Assembly (NCBI RefSeq): GCF_002564465.1
Contig: NZ_NUUX01000040.1
Span: 1 to 64,000, forward strand
From: Bacillus sp. AFS088145
Lineage (GTDB): Bacteria; Bacillota; Bacilli; Bacillales; Bacillaceae_G
Length of the DNA: 64,000 nt
Direction: 5' to 3'
The notes beneath the pieces were generated by a model. It ran no database searches. It saw only the letters and a list, made by a program, of their open reading frames with translations, and was not told the DNA's origin. Positions 43,301 through 52,280 of the stretch are shown here, piece by piece. The position numbers and the translations under genes are program-made. Position 1 is the first letter of the stretch. Each line of letters starts with the position of its first letter.

Positions 43301-46300
43301 ATGGATTTAGCCAGCAAAAATTATATTGGTTATATTACCACTATTAACCCAGCTAGTCTTAGTCAAGGTAATTTAACGTATGTACCTTTTTTGACGAACG
43401 GATTTTACTATCCTTATAGTGCACCTATTTCCAAGGATGACCCTAACCTAGCTGTAAAACTTACACAACCAATGCAAACACAAAAGACAGTTGATGAAGG
43501 TGGATACAATATACAACTTAGAGCATTAGATGCTTCTACAGGTAAGCTTTATGAACAAAACAGTACTGTTTATGTTGATAATACACCTCCAACATTACAA
43601 ATGGATAAAGGCAGTGAACCAGGCATTTATGAAATTGATGCTGATGGCCCTACAACAGACGGCGCACTGAAATGGTTCTCAGGAAAAACTTACGACTCAA
43701 ACGTTGATTATATGAAGAACGTTGGTAAAGAAACAGCAGTTCCTGCACCACCAAATTATGACACTGATACGAAAGTTAGCCAATCATTAGGTCAAATCGA
43801 TGGTATGCTTGGAGATTCAAATTCTGCTCCTTATGTCAATTACTTCTTAAAACCTAATGATGACGGAACATTTAAGTTTGGAATATCTAAAGAGGACCTT
43901 GTAAATACGAGTGCCGACAATATGAAGGAAAATTATGGGGTTATGTTCAGATTTTATTCAGAAGATTACTCCTTCGCAGGTAATATGGATACTACAGCAA
44001 AATATTATTACTTTGTAAAAAAAGGAAATGAATATGTAGTTAATAGATACTCACGTCTGGATTCACCAGGATCGACAACATTAAATGGAGTTGACCCAGT
44101 TTTCCTTGCTGACAAAACATTAGTTTCGAATGGTGATAACTTTAAATCAACGCTATCAGTCAAATATCCTAAAAATCTCGTTGGTGGTAAATTCTGGGTA
44201 GACAAACTTGACTATGCAGAATTAACAGATGTTGACTTTAGTGATCAATATAAAGCATTTTTAGCATCTAAAGGAATTACTACTGAGAAAAGTTGGATCC
44301 ATCAAGATTACGATATAAATGGTGATTATATCTTCAGTTTCAATCTTCCTCAAGCTGTTCAAGCGCAAGGTGTATTGAATACAGAGGATACTATGAGTGG
44401 TGGAGTTGCACAGGAAATGCCTCTTATTGATTTAAAACATAAAGTAACGAACGATGCCGGACTAGATACAATGTACCCTCAATGGTCTGCTCTTGTACCG
44501 GAAATTACAACGTATAAAGATGGCAAGAACGGAACTGATCGTGTCCCTACTTTCCAAGATAAATTCGTTTATGTTAGGGGCGGAGCATTTATTAGCGGTA
44601 CTGTTAAACCAGAAGGCTTCCAAAATTATACGACATCGAGTGTATATGGAAGAACTACCCCGATAACAGCTGATGGATCAGGTATCGAGATAAAATTTGA
44701 AGATCCTAATACAGGTGGTGTTTCTAAATCAATACCAGTTGCACAAGATCCAACTGGCGCTGCTTCTAGTTTAAATCAGGGAATCGTTCAATCGGGCTTA
44801 TTTACAACAAGTCTTCCTATGCCAGCAGGTACTAAGCCATACAATGTTACAATGAAAATACCAGGACACTTCACTTACTATGGAAATTTAACAATGACAA
44901 GCTCAGGACAATTTGGCTATTCAGCAGGAGGAACTTATTCTGTTAATGGTACAGTTATGCTTGCGGGTGACATAAATGGTGATGATGTAATTGATATGAA
45001 AGACATTGAGGCAGAATGTACTGCATACAATGCTTATGTTACAACACCATCAACTTATACAAGGGCAGCTGACTTTAACTTTGATGGCTCAATTGATTAT
45101 TCTGATTTTGAATATATCATCAAAAATATCGGTAAATATAATACAACTGCTCCGAATGCAGAAACATTAGCTGGAAAAATTGCAACGACTACAAGTAAGA
45201 ATATTACTTTAACAGGATTTAATACAATACCAAGTGGTTCGGATCTAACTGCATTTAACACCGTTATTAAACCTGTACCATATATTAAAACAAGTGACAG
45301 CAATGCTTTTGTTAATTACGGTAAAGTAAATCCATTCCAATTGTTCTCTATTAGTTATAAAACACCAGACGCAAATGGAGCTACTACAATTGCACAAATT
45401 GATGATACGGCTTGGAGAAATGCGGTGGATGGGCCTGGAGGGCAAATCTTAATTGATGGTATTGATCGTAAGTCATCTACGAATATCTATAATGGTGTAT
45501 CAACGAATTCAATTATTGACAAGGTTGTTTCTAACAAAGGCCAATATGAATTTGATCCTACATTATTCGCAAAATCTGGTGTTCACACGATCGTGTTCAA
45601 AGCTCCAGGCTATATGGATCGATTTATGAAATTTAAAATGCAAGATGGTGTTGGTAATAGTTTTACACTAACTGCACCAAATAATGTTAATACAATTGGT
45701 AAAGCACTAACGTTTAGTCGCCCAGACACGACTGGTTCAACAGCTGTACATTATCGTGATATTTGGCAGCCTAATATTACTTCAATCACTTTGACTGATC
45801 CGAAGGGTAATGTTGCAAAAGTCTTCAAAGGGGATGAACTTGCTGGACTATTTAATCAAGTGACACCAGCAAATGCAACAATCTTTAACTTTACAATCCC
45901 AGCTGGAGTTTTCTCAACACCATCGATTCCGAGTGGAACAGGAGGATTTAATGATTGGAAGATTGAGATTGCAGCTGATAATTTCGCTACTTATTCATTC
46001 TCACAAAGAATTAATGCGTTCTCTGCACCAACAATGACAGCTGAACCAAATCGATACTTTAATGATAGCAATTCAAATCCAATTTCGATTGGAGTTGGAA
46101 CTACTAATGATACACAAGCTTGGAGAGATGCGATTACAGCTATTCAAGTTGGTGGCATTACAATTAATAGAGCAGATTTTGAAACGAATAATATTACAGT
46201 AGGAGCTCCTGGAACACCAATCAAGATTGATAAATCACTAATTACAGCACCAGGAAGCATAGCAATTAGTGTTATTGCAACAAATTATCAAACAGTGACA

Positions 46301-48442
46301 GTTAATCAAGCTTTCTATAAACAAGGAGTAACACTTACTAGTCCAACAGGTACTATTTATGCTGGGAAGGACTTAGCAATGACGTTTAATCCAGGTATAA
46401 CTGCTTCGGATTGGATATCTGCAGTGAAATCTGGAGGGGATATTAAGTTTGGTACTTCATCTTCACCATCAATAAAAACAAGAGTGATTATTGACGAAGC
46501 TGCGGGAACACTGACTATTCCATTTGATTTGGTGAGAACGAATGGTGGAGCAGCTGTTTCAAAGAGTTTAATCGTTACAGCTCCGGGTTATGCTGACGTT
46601 AACTTAAATACTACCGTTACACCTCAAACTGCACCTGCTATTACACTTTCTGCACCGGCAGGAACACCGCAGTTTGGTGATAAACTAACTTATTCAATTA
46701 ACGGTTCGGATAATCCACTGTGGAGAAGCTCGATTTTACTTGCAGCAACATCAGATCAAACGACAGATAATGGTGATGTTACAATTCAATTATCATCAAC
46801 TACATCAGTAAAACCTTATGTAACAACATCTGTATCAAATGGTACAGGATTTGTATCAATTGATGGAAATGCAACACAATCGAATACAGCAGCAGGTAAC
46901 AAAACAGTTAAGTTCATATCACCATACTTTACACCAATTACAATTGCGCAACCATTTAATCAAAGAACAGCACCAACGCCTGTTTTGACGCCAAATGGTG
47001 TAGGTAAACAAGTGATTATGACTGTACCTAAAAATGATGAAAACATGAGATGGGCAAATGCTACAAAAGCAGTTACAGGTGATATTACAGTAGGAGGCGT
47101 ATCTGTTAAATCGGATGCGACAATCTCTTCAGATGAAAGCAAAATTACAATTACGTTGCCAGGCACTGCATTCCCAGCAACAGGAAATGTTGATGTTAAA
47201 TTCAAAGCGTATTGTTATCCAGATACAACAGTAACTCAAGTAGTTAAGAACAACCCGCCAGTGTTTGCTTCAAAAATTGCATATATTCAAGAAGATACAC
47301 CGATTACTGTTACTCACGATCAGGATTCAGCGTGGATTACAGCGAATCCAGTTGTTTCATTAAATGGTAAAGTAGTTGATCCAAGCAAGTATACACTTAC
47401 TGCTAAAGACATTATATTTACTGATAGATCATTATTCAAAGATCTAGGTAACTATGAGTTTACTGTTACAGCACCTGGTTATATTGACACTGCTATTACA
47501 GTAATCATAAGTGATGATTTGTCACATATGATTACGGCGACATCGGACAGCAATGGTAACATTGATCCGGACGGAGTAATTTCGTTGAAACATGGATCTA
47601 ATCAAACGTACAAAATCACACCGAATACCGGTTTTGAGATTGGAAGCGTTAAGGTCGACGGACAAGAAGTAACAGTAACAAACGGAGAGTACACATTTAC
47701 AAACGTAACGAAGAATCATTCAATTGATGTGACATTTAAACAAATCGTTCATATCATTACGGCAACAGCTGGAACTAACGGAACGATTAGTCCGAATGGC
47801 AGAATTACTGCGAATTACGGAACAAGCCAAATGTTTACAATCACACCTTATGATGGTTTTGAGGTTGCAACGTTTAAAGTAGACGGTGTGGATGCACAAT
47901 TAACAAACAATACGTACACGTTTACGAATGTAACAAAAGATCATACGATTAATGTAACGTTTAAACAAATCGTACACACAATCTCAGCAGCAGCTGGAAG
48001 CAACGGTACGATTAGTCCGAGCGGCAATGTATCTGTAAACCATGGAAAAAATCAAACGTTTACGATTACACCGAATAAAGGCTATGAGGTTGCTACATTT
48101 ACTGTTGATGGTGTGAATGCAAATCTTACAAACAACTCTTACGTATTTACAAACGTAACAAAAGACCACACGATTAACGTAACGTTCAAGAAAATCGTTT
48201 ACACAATCGTAGCATCAGCTGAAGGCAATGGAACGATTAGTCCGAGTGGTGTACTTTCAGTAGATGAAGGAGCAAATCAAACATTCAAAATTACACCTGA
48301 TAAGGGTAGTTATGAGGTTGAATCGTTTAAAGTAGACGGAGTAGAAACAAAGTTAACAAATAATACGTACACGTTTACGAATATAACAAAGAATCATACA
48401 ATTAGTGTAACGTTCAAACATAAAGGAAGCAGTGGAAAGTAA
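40397..48442 (+). CDS. Giant secreted subtilisin-like serine protease
   Basis: 2681-residue S8 peptidase. A signal peptide ends near VQAFA (residue 29), followed by an I9-type inhibitor propeptide to about residue 200. The catalytic triad is Asp297 (VIDTGLD), His362 (SHGTHVAG) and Ser703 (GTSMATPHVAG), with oxyanion Asn457. A PA domain is inserted around residues 530-640. Fn3-like modules follow. A dockerin-like pair of calcium loops (DINGDDVID from residue 1525, and DFNFDGSID) comes next, then several modules with W-R-x-A-I patterns like the DUF1533/heme-binding type, and four 75-residue InlB-type repeats (2377-2680). No LPxTG, SLH or membrane tail is seen, so it is probably released or held non-covalently. 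The ribosome site before ATG 40397 is weak. Confidence 0.93.
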   Translation: MSHRKMKKMVMSTFLATSTLLGYTVQAFAMTGGTTANDSKAVQSDSNSKLDLTQTQQLQNLYLEKLKFNPKLLDSSDQLDLIVQFDVDPAPIQMLNQQKNESSGKIAVNKESSTAITLESAQQNVNETHSNFKSFVSGISKSLKSAGETSPIKIGREYTQVFNGLAVKIPKQALNDLLALPYVKSVYQNVKYAPIPASQNIDVPDSVTGDGKVSSQKSSPNLLPNTRSERSTTQATNGTTSSPTISGNSVEPKSGTVTTPGPEGPQSGETAVLDWMKIHDLQNENITGKGVKVGVIDTGLDYHHPDLAGEYQGGKDFVDNDNDPMETVYSDWLAAKNANDALPPNQQDPNFPTDYHNYITSHGTHVAGTIAGQSRNSSPYALRGVAPEVQLYAYRVLGPHGGTDEAVIGGIEQSYKDGCQVINLSLGAEYNDSLSPNSVAINNITDLGVTAVVAAGNAGPGAGTLGTPAAAAKAITVGAIAAPKQVPTFDIHSYGTSETESFAITNTRLIGKDFSESNTKLSGSTQYDLVDAGYGTPAWYDNLRNKNISVKDKVVLVKRGAASINLLMMYAANEHAKAMILWNPSDIPDLLFDDQGYYPFYFGSAGGSVYTLQIGMNDGTKFYNAFKDGMIKKISISNAGNFEMPGNSLASFSSTGPVTGSLAIKPDVVAPGVDIFSTAPYDIWEPDNKGDYSYDYQTMSGTSMATPHVAGMAALILSAHPNYKPEDVKAALMQTADPIDKQQSVFQIGSGKTDPYQAVHSDMQFKVKDFVQSRTSTDDSSSSNIVTIANTTASFSFGYTARSEDGSVSKTGDLYITNNGTAAKTFDSSSAFFKDAFLTDGKDGEAEGAKISISDVVSPTTELKSVTVPAGKTVHLTVKFIAPDSTASGYYEAYINFVNPDRANETYRIPLAINVQNRGVDFRVQRKAITLSGKKNFNPNTYAVIPTSWAELRIKSQVDPSYGIRIYVMDLASKNYIGYITTINPASLSQGNLTYVPFLTNGFYYPYSAPISKDDPNLAVKLTQPMQTQKTVDEGGYNIQLRALDASTGKLYEQNSTVYVDNTPPTLQMDKGSEPGIYEIDADGPTTDGALKWFSGKTYDSNVDYMKNVGKETAVPAPPNYDTDTKVSQSLGQIDGMLGDSNSAPYVNYFLKPNDDGTFKFGISKEDLVNTSADNMKENYGVMFRFYSEDYSFAGNMDTTAKYYYFVKKGNEYVVNRYSRLDSPGSTTLNGVDPVFLADKTLVSNGDNFKSTLSVKYPKNLVGGKFWVDKLDYAELTDVDFSDQYKAFLASKGITTEKSWIHQDYDINGDYIFSFNLPQAVQAQGVLNTEDTMSGGVAQEMPLIDLKHKVTNDAGLDTMYPQWSALVPEITTYKDGKNGTDRVPTFQDKFVYVRGGAFISGTVKPEGFQNYTTSSVYGRTTPITADGSGIEIKFEDPNTGGVSKSIPVAQDPTGAASSLNQGIVQSGLFTTSLPMPAGTKPYNVTMKIPGHFTYYGNLTMTSSGQFGYSAGGTYSVNGTVMLAGDINGDDVIDMKDIEAECTAYNAYVTTPSTYTRAADFNFDGSIDYSDFEYIIKNIGKYNTTAPNAETLAGKIATTTSKNITLTGFNTIPSGSDLTAFNTVIKPVPYIKTSDSNAFVNYGKVNPFQLFSISYKTPDANGATTIAQIDDTAWRNAVDGPGGQILIDGIDRKSSTNIYNGVSTNSIIDKVVSNKGQYEFDPTLFAKSGVHTIVFKAPGYMDRFMKFKMQDGVGNSFTLTAPNNVNTIGKALTFSRPDTTGSTAVHYRDIWQPNITSITLTDPKGNVAKVFKGDELAGLFNQVTPANATIFNFTIPAGVFSTPSIPSGTGGFNDWKIEIAADNFATYSFSQRINAFSAPTMTAEPNRYFNDSNSNPISIGVGTTNDTQAWRDAITAIQVGGITINRADFETNNITVGAPGTPIKIDKSLITAPGSIAISVIATNYQTVTVNQAFYKQGVTLTSPTGTIYAGKDLAMTFNPGITASDWISAVKSGGDIKFGTSSSPSIKTRVIIDEAAGTLTIPFDLVRTNGGAAVSKSLIVTAPGYADVNLNTTVTPQTAPAITLSAPAGTPQFGDKLTYSINGSDNPLWRSSILLAATSDQTTDNGDVTIQLSSTTSVKPYVTTSVSNGTGFVSIDGNATQSNTAAGNKTVKFISPYFTPITIAQPFNQRTAPTPVLTPNGVGKQVIMTVPKNDENMRWANATKAVTGDITVGGVSVKSDATISSDESKITITLPGTAFPATGNVDVKFKAYCYPDTTVTQVVKNNPPVFASKIAYIQEDTPITVTHDQDSAWITANPVVSLNGKVVDPSKYTLTAKDIIFTDRSLFKDLGNYEFTVTAPGYIDTAITVIISDDLSHMITATSDSNGNIDPDGVISLKHGSNQTYKITPNTGFEIGSVKVDGQEVTVTNGEYTFTNVTKNHSIDVTFKQIVHIITATAGTNGTISPNGRITANYGTSQMFTITPYDGFEVATFKVDGVDAQLTNNTYTFTNVTKDHTINVTFKQIVHTISAAAGSNGTISPSGNVSVNHGKNQTFTITPNKGYEVATFTVDGVNANLTNNSYVFTNVTKDHTINVTFKKIVYTIVASAEGNGTISPSGVLSVDEGANQTFKITPDKGSYEVESFKVDGVETKLTNNTYTFTNITKNHTISVTFKHKGSSGK
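47525..48427 (+). repeat. Four tandem 75-codon repeats in the subtilase C terminus
   Basis: Units start at 47525, 47750, 47975 and 48200, exactly 225 bases apart; the last is one codon longer. Each carries the pattern ITA..G.NG.ISP.G.....G....F.ITP..G.EV..F.VDG......N.YTFTNVTK.H.I.VTFK, which is the divergent InlB B-repeat fold. Long shared nucleotide stretches between units 2-4 indicate recent duplication and scope for copy-number change. Confidence 0.92.
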
Positions 48443-48533
48443 TAGGAACATTTAAGAAAAAATAAGTGACGTTATATAGTAGAAAATATATTTTTTCAAA
48501 TGAGGAATTAAAGGGCTCATTTTGAGTCGCACT

Positions 48534-48568
48534 AGGCTGTCGGGACCTTCTCGACAGTCTCTTTTTTG
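48534..48568 (+). terminator. Terminator of the giant subtilase gene
   Basis: GGCTGTCGgG/CTCGACAGTC hairpin followed by TCTTTTTT, about 90 bases after the stop. Confidence 0.8.
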
Positions 48569-48858
48569 TGTATAAATCATTTAAGTCGGGGTAAATTTAA
48601 ACTAAAATTTGCTTCAATTAAATAATTTTAAAATAATAAGCAAATCTTTCCTTCAGATATTTTATATTGTTCACGAGACAAAGTTAAAATAAGAGCTTAC
48701 TATATAAAGGTAGGGTTCACTAAATAAAAGCGAGCTAGAATTTTATTTTTCTAAAATAAGGACCTTAATGATAGATTTTTAACTTTTGTACATTGTTTAA
48801 ATAGTTTATAATTATCAGATAAAGAAAAAAATTTTTTAAGGCAGTTAATAATAGAAAT
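48569..48858. other. AT-rich spacer upstream of the mqo repeats
   Basis: About 290 bases with no gene, strong hairpin or clear promoter recognised. It leads into the 32-bp repeats. Confidence 0.5.
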
Positions 48859-48954
48859 ATACTATTAATTGGATATAATTAAATAGTGATATACTATTAT
48901 TAAAATGTAGTTTAAATGTGTTATACTATTAATAAGATATAATTGAGACAGAAA
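48859..48954 (+). repeat. Three 32-bp imperfect direct repeats upstream of mqo
   Basis: ATACTATTA recurs at 48859, 48891 and 48923, exactly 32 bases apart. Within the units GATATAATT and related bases also align (units 1 and 3 match almost throughout their first 22 bases). Units 2 and 3 each form an extended -10 (TGATATACT, TGTTATACT). Possible roles are tandem promoters or binding sites for a regulator of mqo. Confidence 0.65.
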
Positions 48955-49016
48955 AGGTGTGTTCCTAGGTGGTGCCTTGCTTTTTGTGACACCTAAGCAG
49001 GAAAACCTACTTTTTT
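48955..49016 (+). promoter_or_regulatory. Candidate transcription attenuator in the mqo leader
   Basis: Three nested stems, AGGT/ACCT, TTCC/GGAA and TAGGTG/CACCTA, are followed by ACTTTTTTG, which together look like an intrinsic terminator. It lies between the putative promoters and the mqo ribosome site (GGAAGG near 49035), where premature termination would control the gene. No known riboswitch class was recognised. Confidence 0.5.
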
Positions 49017-49044
49017 GCAAAAAAAGGGGAAAAGGAAGGTTATT

Positions 49045-50544
49045 ATGAGCAACAGACAAACTAGAACAGACATTATCTTAATTGGTGCCGGAGTCATGAG
49101 TGCTACTTTGGGATCATTACTAAAAGAATTAGCACCGGAAATGGAAATTAAAGTATTTGAGAAATTAGAAAAAGCAGGAGAAGAAAGCTCTAATGAGTGG
49201 AATAATGCAGGTACGGGACATGCTGCATTATGTGAGCTTAACTATACATCAGAAAAAGCTGATGGATCAATTGATATTAGCAAAGCAATAAAAATTAATG
49301 AACAGTTTCAACTTTCAAGACAATTTTGGTCATATCTTGTAAACAACAACTTGATTGGTAATCCACAAGACTTTATCAAGCCAATTCCTCATATGAGTTT
49401 AGTGCAAGGTAAAGAAAACGTGGAATTTTTGAACAAACGATTTGAAGCGCTTTCTAAAAATCCTCTATTCAAAGGGATGGAATACTCAGAAGACGCTCAA
49501 AAGTTGAAAGAATGGATCCCGCTAATCATGGAAGGACGCACATCTAATGAACCAATAGCGGCAACAAAAATAGACTCAGGAACGGACGTAAACTTTGGCG
49601 CTTTAACGCGTATGATGTTTGAGCACTTAGAGAGTAAAAATGTAGAGATAAACTATAGACATAGTGTTGAAGACATTAAACGCACTAGTGATGGCGGGTG
49701 GGAAGTAAAAGTATATAATATGAGCACTGGTAACATCGATTCCCACATTGCAAAATTCGTGTTTATCGGTAGTGGGGGAGCTAGTCTGCCATTACTGCAA
49801 AAAACTGGTATCCCAGAGTCAAAACATATTGGTGGGTTCCCTGTAAGTGGACTATTCTTAGTTTGTAAAAATCCAGAGATTGCCAAGCAGCACCATGCGA
49901 AAGTATATGGAAAAGCTAAAGTCGGTGCACCACCAATGTCTGTTCCGCATCTTGATACAAGATATATCGATAACCAAAAGTCGTTATTATTTGGACCGTT
50001 TGCAGGCTTTTCACCAAAGTTCTTAAAAACAGGTTCAAATATGGATCTAATTAGTTCTGTAAAACCAAATAACGTTATGACTATGTTAGCAGCAGGCGTA
50101 AAAGAGATGTCGTTAACTAAATATTTAATCCAACAAGTCTTATTATCCAATGAAAAGCGTATGGAAGAATTACGTGAATTTATTCCAAATGCTAAGAGTG
50201 AAGATTGGGATATCGTAGTTGCTGGTCAACGTGTACAAGTTATTAAAGACACGCCAGCTGGAAAAGGAACGCTTCAATTCGGTACGGAAGTAGTTAGTGC
50301 AGCTGATGGATCGATTGCGGCATTACTTGGAGCATCTCCAGGTGCTTCGACAGCTGTTCACGTAATGCTTGAAGTTTTAGAGAAATGCTTCCCCGGGCAT
50401 ATGATGGAGTGGGCTCCTAAAATTAGAGAGATGATCCCTTCATTTGGTTTATCTCTAGAAGAACATACAGAGCTTTTAGAAGAAATTCAAGCTTCAACTT
50501 CAAATACGCTTGGATTAAACGAAAAAGAGCTAGCTTATAGTTAA
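49045..50544 (+). CDS. mqo: Malate:quinone oxidoreductase
   Basis: 499-residue peripheral membrane FAD enzyme that oxidises malate to oxaloacetate and passes electrons to quinone, bypassing NAD-linked malate dehydrogenase. FAD-binding [17 protein letters not shown] at the N terminus, [19 protein letters not shown], and [24 protein letters not shown] near the C terminus are family features. ATG 49045 follows GGAAGG; an upstream frame start at 49015 lies in the leader. It is monocistronic with its own terminator. Confidence 0.97.
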   Translation: MSNRQTRTDIILIGAGVMSATLGSLLKELAPEMEIKVFEKLEKAGEESSNEWNNAGTGHAALCELNYTSEKADGSIDISKAIKINEQFQLSRQFWSYLVNNNLIGNPQDFIKPIPHMSLVQGKENVEFLNKRFEALSKNPLFKGMEYSEDAQKLKEWIPLIMEGRTSNEPIAATKIDSGTDVNFGALTRMMFEHLESKNVEINYRHSVEDIKRTSDGGWEVKVYNMSTGNIDSHIAKFVFIGSGGASLPLLQKTGIPESKHIGGFPVSGLFLVCKNPEIAKQHHAKVYGKAKVGAPPMSVPHLDTRYIDNQKSLLFGPFAGFSPKFLKTGSNMDLISSVKPNNVMTMLAAGVKEMSLTKYLIQQVLLSNEKRMEELREFIPNAKSEDWDIVVAGQRVQVIKDTPAGKGTLQFGTEVVSAADGSIAALLGASPGASTAVHVMLEVLEKCFPGHMMEWAPKIREMIPSFGLSLEEHTELLEEIQASTSNTLGLNEKELAYS

Positions 50545-50566
50545 TTTTTTTCAATTAACATTAATT

Positions 50567-50608
50567 TAAAGAACCTTCAATTGAAATTGGATTGAAGGTT
50601 CTTTTTGA
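50567..50608 (+). terminator. Terminator of mqo
   Basis: AAAGAACCTTCAA/TTGAAGGTTCTTT stem around a 12-base loop with a T5 tail. Confidence 0.88.
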
Positions 50609-50697
50609 TTTGATAGGAAATAGGAGATTATGACTAAATAACGAAGATCATGATGAATCATGTCGATTTAAATTTTTTGAAAAATTGAAAAAAAGTG

Positions 50698-50726
50698 TTC
50701 ATGATTTAAAAAAGAGGTGATATACT
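50698..50726 (+). promoter_or_regulatory. Promoter of the sugar ABC-transporter unit
   Basis: TTCATG (50698-50703), 17-base spacer, TATACT (50721-50726) with an extended -10 TGA. Transcription would start at about 50733, at the edge of operator O1. A further palindrome CATGATGAATCATG lies upstream at 50649-50662. Confidence 0.6.
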
Positions 50727-50735
50727 ACATACAAC

Positions 50736-50755
50736 TGGTAATGACATCATTACTA
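50736..50755. promoter_or_regulatory. Operator O1 of the GntR regulator
   Basis: TGGTAATGACATCATTACTA is a near-perfect palindrome preceded by AAC. It sits over the expected transcription start. The same AACTGGTWATRA pattern occurs in front of the regulator gene and the agaS unit. Confidence 0.75.
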
Positions 50756-50816
50756 AATGGTTTTTTGAAAGTGAAATAGGGGTGATGAAATTTATATATT
50801 AGGAAATTAAACATTT

Positions 50817-50834
50817 TTTGTAAGCCTTTTCAAA
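50817..50834. promoter_or_regulatory. CcpA cre-like site
   Basis: TTTGTAAGCCTTTTCAAA matches the cre consensus WWTGNAARCGNWWWCAWW at 17 of 18 positions, differing at the central G. It lies 120 bases before the substrate-binding protein gene, where CcpA could block transcription in preferred sugars. Confidence 0.55.
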
Positions 50835-50839
50835 TTAAC

Positions 50840-50859
50840 TGGTAATAACATCATGACAA
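50840..50859. promoter_or_regulatory. Operator O2 of the GntR regulator
   Basis: AACTGGTAATAACATCATGACAA (TGGT onward at 50840) is a second, less symmetrical copy of the O1 motif, 104 bases downstream of it. It may be used for looping or serve a second promoter. Confidence 0.65.
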
Positions 50860-50954
50860 CATGTTCATGGAGCACAATATTCCGAAACATGTTACTTAGA
50901 GCAACTACTGGGTTAAAAGGCTATTAAACTTTTAAGAGAAAGAAGGGGAATGGG

Positions 50955-52205
50955 ATGAAAAAGTGGCTTGTTTTGCTACTAACCTTGGCTTTAGGCTTAC
51001 TAGGATTAGCTGGGTGTGGCAGCAGTGACACATCGGGGGATGCAAAAGATGGAAAGGTTGAAATTACTTACGGTTTTTGGGATAAGAAGCAAGTTCCCGC
51101 AGTTGATGAAATTATAAAATTATTTAATGAAAAGAACCCTAATATTAAAGTGAAAACAGAGCTTACTCCATATGCACAGTATTTCCAAAAGTTAGAAACA
51201 GCTGCAACTGGAGGAGCGTTACCGGACGTTTTATGGATGAATGGTCCACATATAGTCCAATATGCGGAAGGTAAAGTAATTGTCCCACTTAGTGACTTAG
51301 CATCAAAGGACAACTATAGCCTAGACAATTATCCTAAGTCATTGGTCGATCTTTATACAGTAGATGGAAAGCTTTATGGTATTCCAAAAGACTTTGATAC
51401 AACTGGACTTTGGTATAATAAAAAGATTTTTGATGAAGCAGGTATACCTTACCCAGATAATACTTGGGATTGGAATAAGTTAAAAGAAGTAGCCAAGAAG
51501 CTGACAAATAAAGATAAAGGAGTTTATGGTTTTGCAGCTTTAATGGGTAACCAAGGCGGATACTATGACTTCATTTGGCAAAATGGTGGACATATTATTT
51601 CCGATGATGGAAAGTCAGTCGGATTTGATCAACCTGAGGCAATTGAAGCACTTAAATATAACATTAGTTTTATAAAAGAGGGTCTGTCTCCTACACAAGC
51701 TCAAATGACGGAAACAGCACCATCAGAGTTATTCTCTTCTGGAAAAATTGCAATGATGTTTGATGGACCTTGGATGGTTCCGGAATATAAGAAAAATCCA
51801 GATTTAAATGTAGCTGTCGTACCTAAAGGAAAACAGCGTGCAGTTTCCATACATGGATTAGCAAACGTTATTGCGGCAAATACAAAACATAAAGATGCTG
51901 CTTGGAAGTTTGTTCAATTCCTAGGTTCAAAAGAAGCAGCAGAAGTATATGCGAAAACTGGTACTGTAATCCCTGCTTATAATGGTACACAAGATGCTTG
52001 GTTAAAAGCTGTTCCAAATTTAAATCTTCAAGCCTTTATTGATGGAGTGGACTATTCAGTTCCATTACCAAGTGTGAAAAATACAGGCGAAATATGGCAG
52101 TATGAAACAGATATCTTGAAAAAGGCATGGAGTAATGAAGAAAGTGTTGAAGATGCTGCAAAAGAATTAACGAAAAAGGCAGACGAGGCACTAGCTAAGA
52201 ACTAA
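50955..52205 (+). CDS. Sugar ABC transporter substrate-binding lipoprotein
   Basis: 416-residue family 1 extracellular solute-binding protein. The lipoprotein signal ends at Cys21 (LAGC), followed by the typical VEITYGFWDKKQVPAVDEII and FNEKNPNIKVK start. Further family features are the ALPDVLWMNGPHIVQYAEG segment and aromatic-rich sugar-contact stretches (TWDWNKLKEV, IMMFDGPWMVPEY). It heads a unit with two permeases and an oxidoreductase. The ATPase is not encoded here, so a shared MsmX-type ATPase elsewhere is expected. Substrate N-acetylgalactosamine or a glycoside of it is inferred from context. Confidence 0.93.
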   Translation: MKKWLVLLLTLALGLLGLAGCGSSDTSGDAKDGKVEITYGFWDKKQVPAVDEIIKLFNEKNPNIKVKTELTPYAQYFQKLETAATGGALPDVLWMNGPHIVQYAEGKVIVPLSDLASKDNYSLDNYPKSLVDLYTVDGKLYGIPKDFDTTGLWYNKKIFDEAGIPYPDNTWDWNKLKEVAKKLTNKDKGVYGFAALMGNQGGYYDFIWQNGGHIISDDGKSVGFDQPEAIEALKYNISFIKEGLSPTQAQMTETAPSELFSSGKIAMMFDGPWMVPEYKKNPDLNVAVVPKGKQRAVSIHGLANVIAANTKHKDAAWKFVQFLGSKEAAEVYAKTGTVIPAYNGTQDAWLKAVPNLNLQAFIDGVDYSVPLPSVKNTGEIWQYETDILKKAWSNEESVEDAAKELTKKADEALAKN

Positions 52206-52212
52206 AAAAATG

Positions 52213-52258
52213 AAGAGAAGAAGCTTTCTAAAGCCTAAAATTACTTCTTCTCTTTATT
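52213..52258 (+). terminator. Intercistronic hairpin after the binding-protein gene
   Basis: AAGAGAAGAAG pairs with CTTCTTCTCTT around a 20-base loop, followed by TATTTCCC. Such elements commonly stabilise or partly terminate transcripts so that the binding protein exceeds the permeases. Confidence 0.65.
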
Positions 52259-52280
52259 TCCCTTAAAAGGAGTGAATACA

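Noticed and set aside
47525-48427. Periodic 225-base units as a CRISPR array or mobile repeat
   Set aside because: The units are in frame, fully coding and form a known protein-repeat pattern; no spacers are present.
48569-49044. A known riboswitch class in front of mqo
   Set aside because: No conserved core of a recognised metabolite riboswitch or T-box could be matched; only a terminator-like fold is supported.
50388-50402. CCCGGG in mqo as a Noc-binding site
   Set aside because: The flanks do not match ATTTCCCGGGAAAT, so it is an ordinary restriction-type hexamer.
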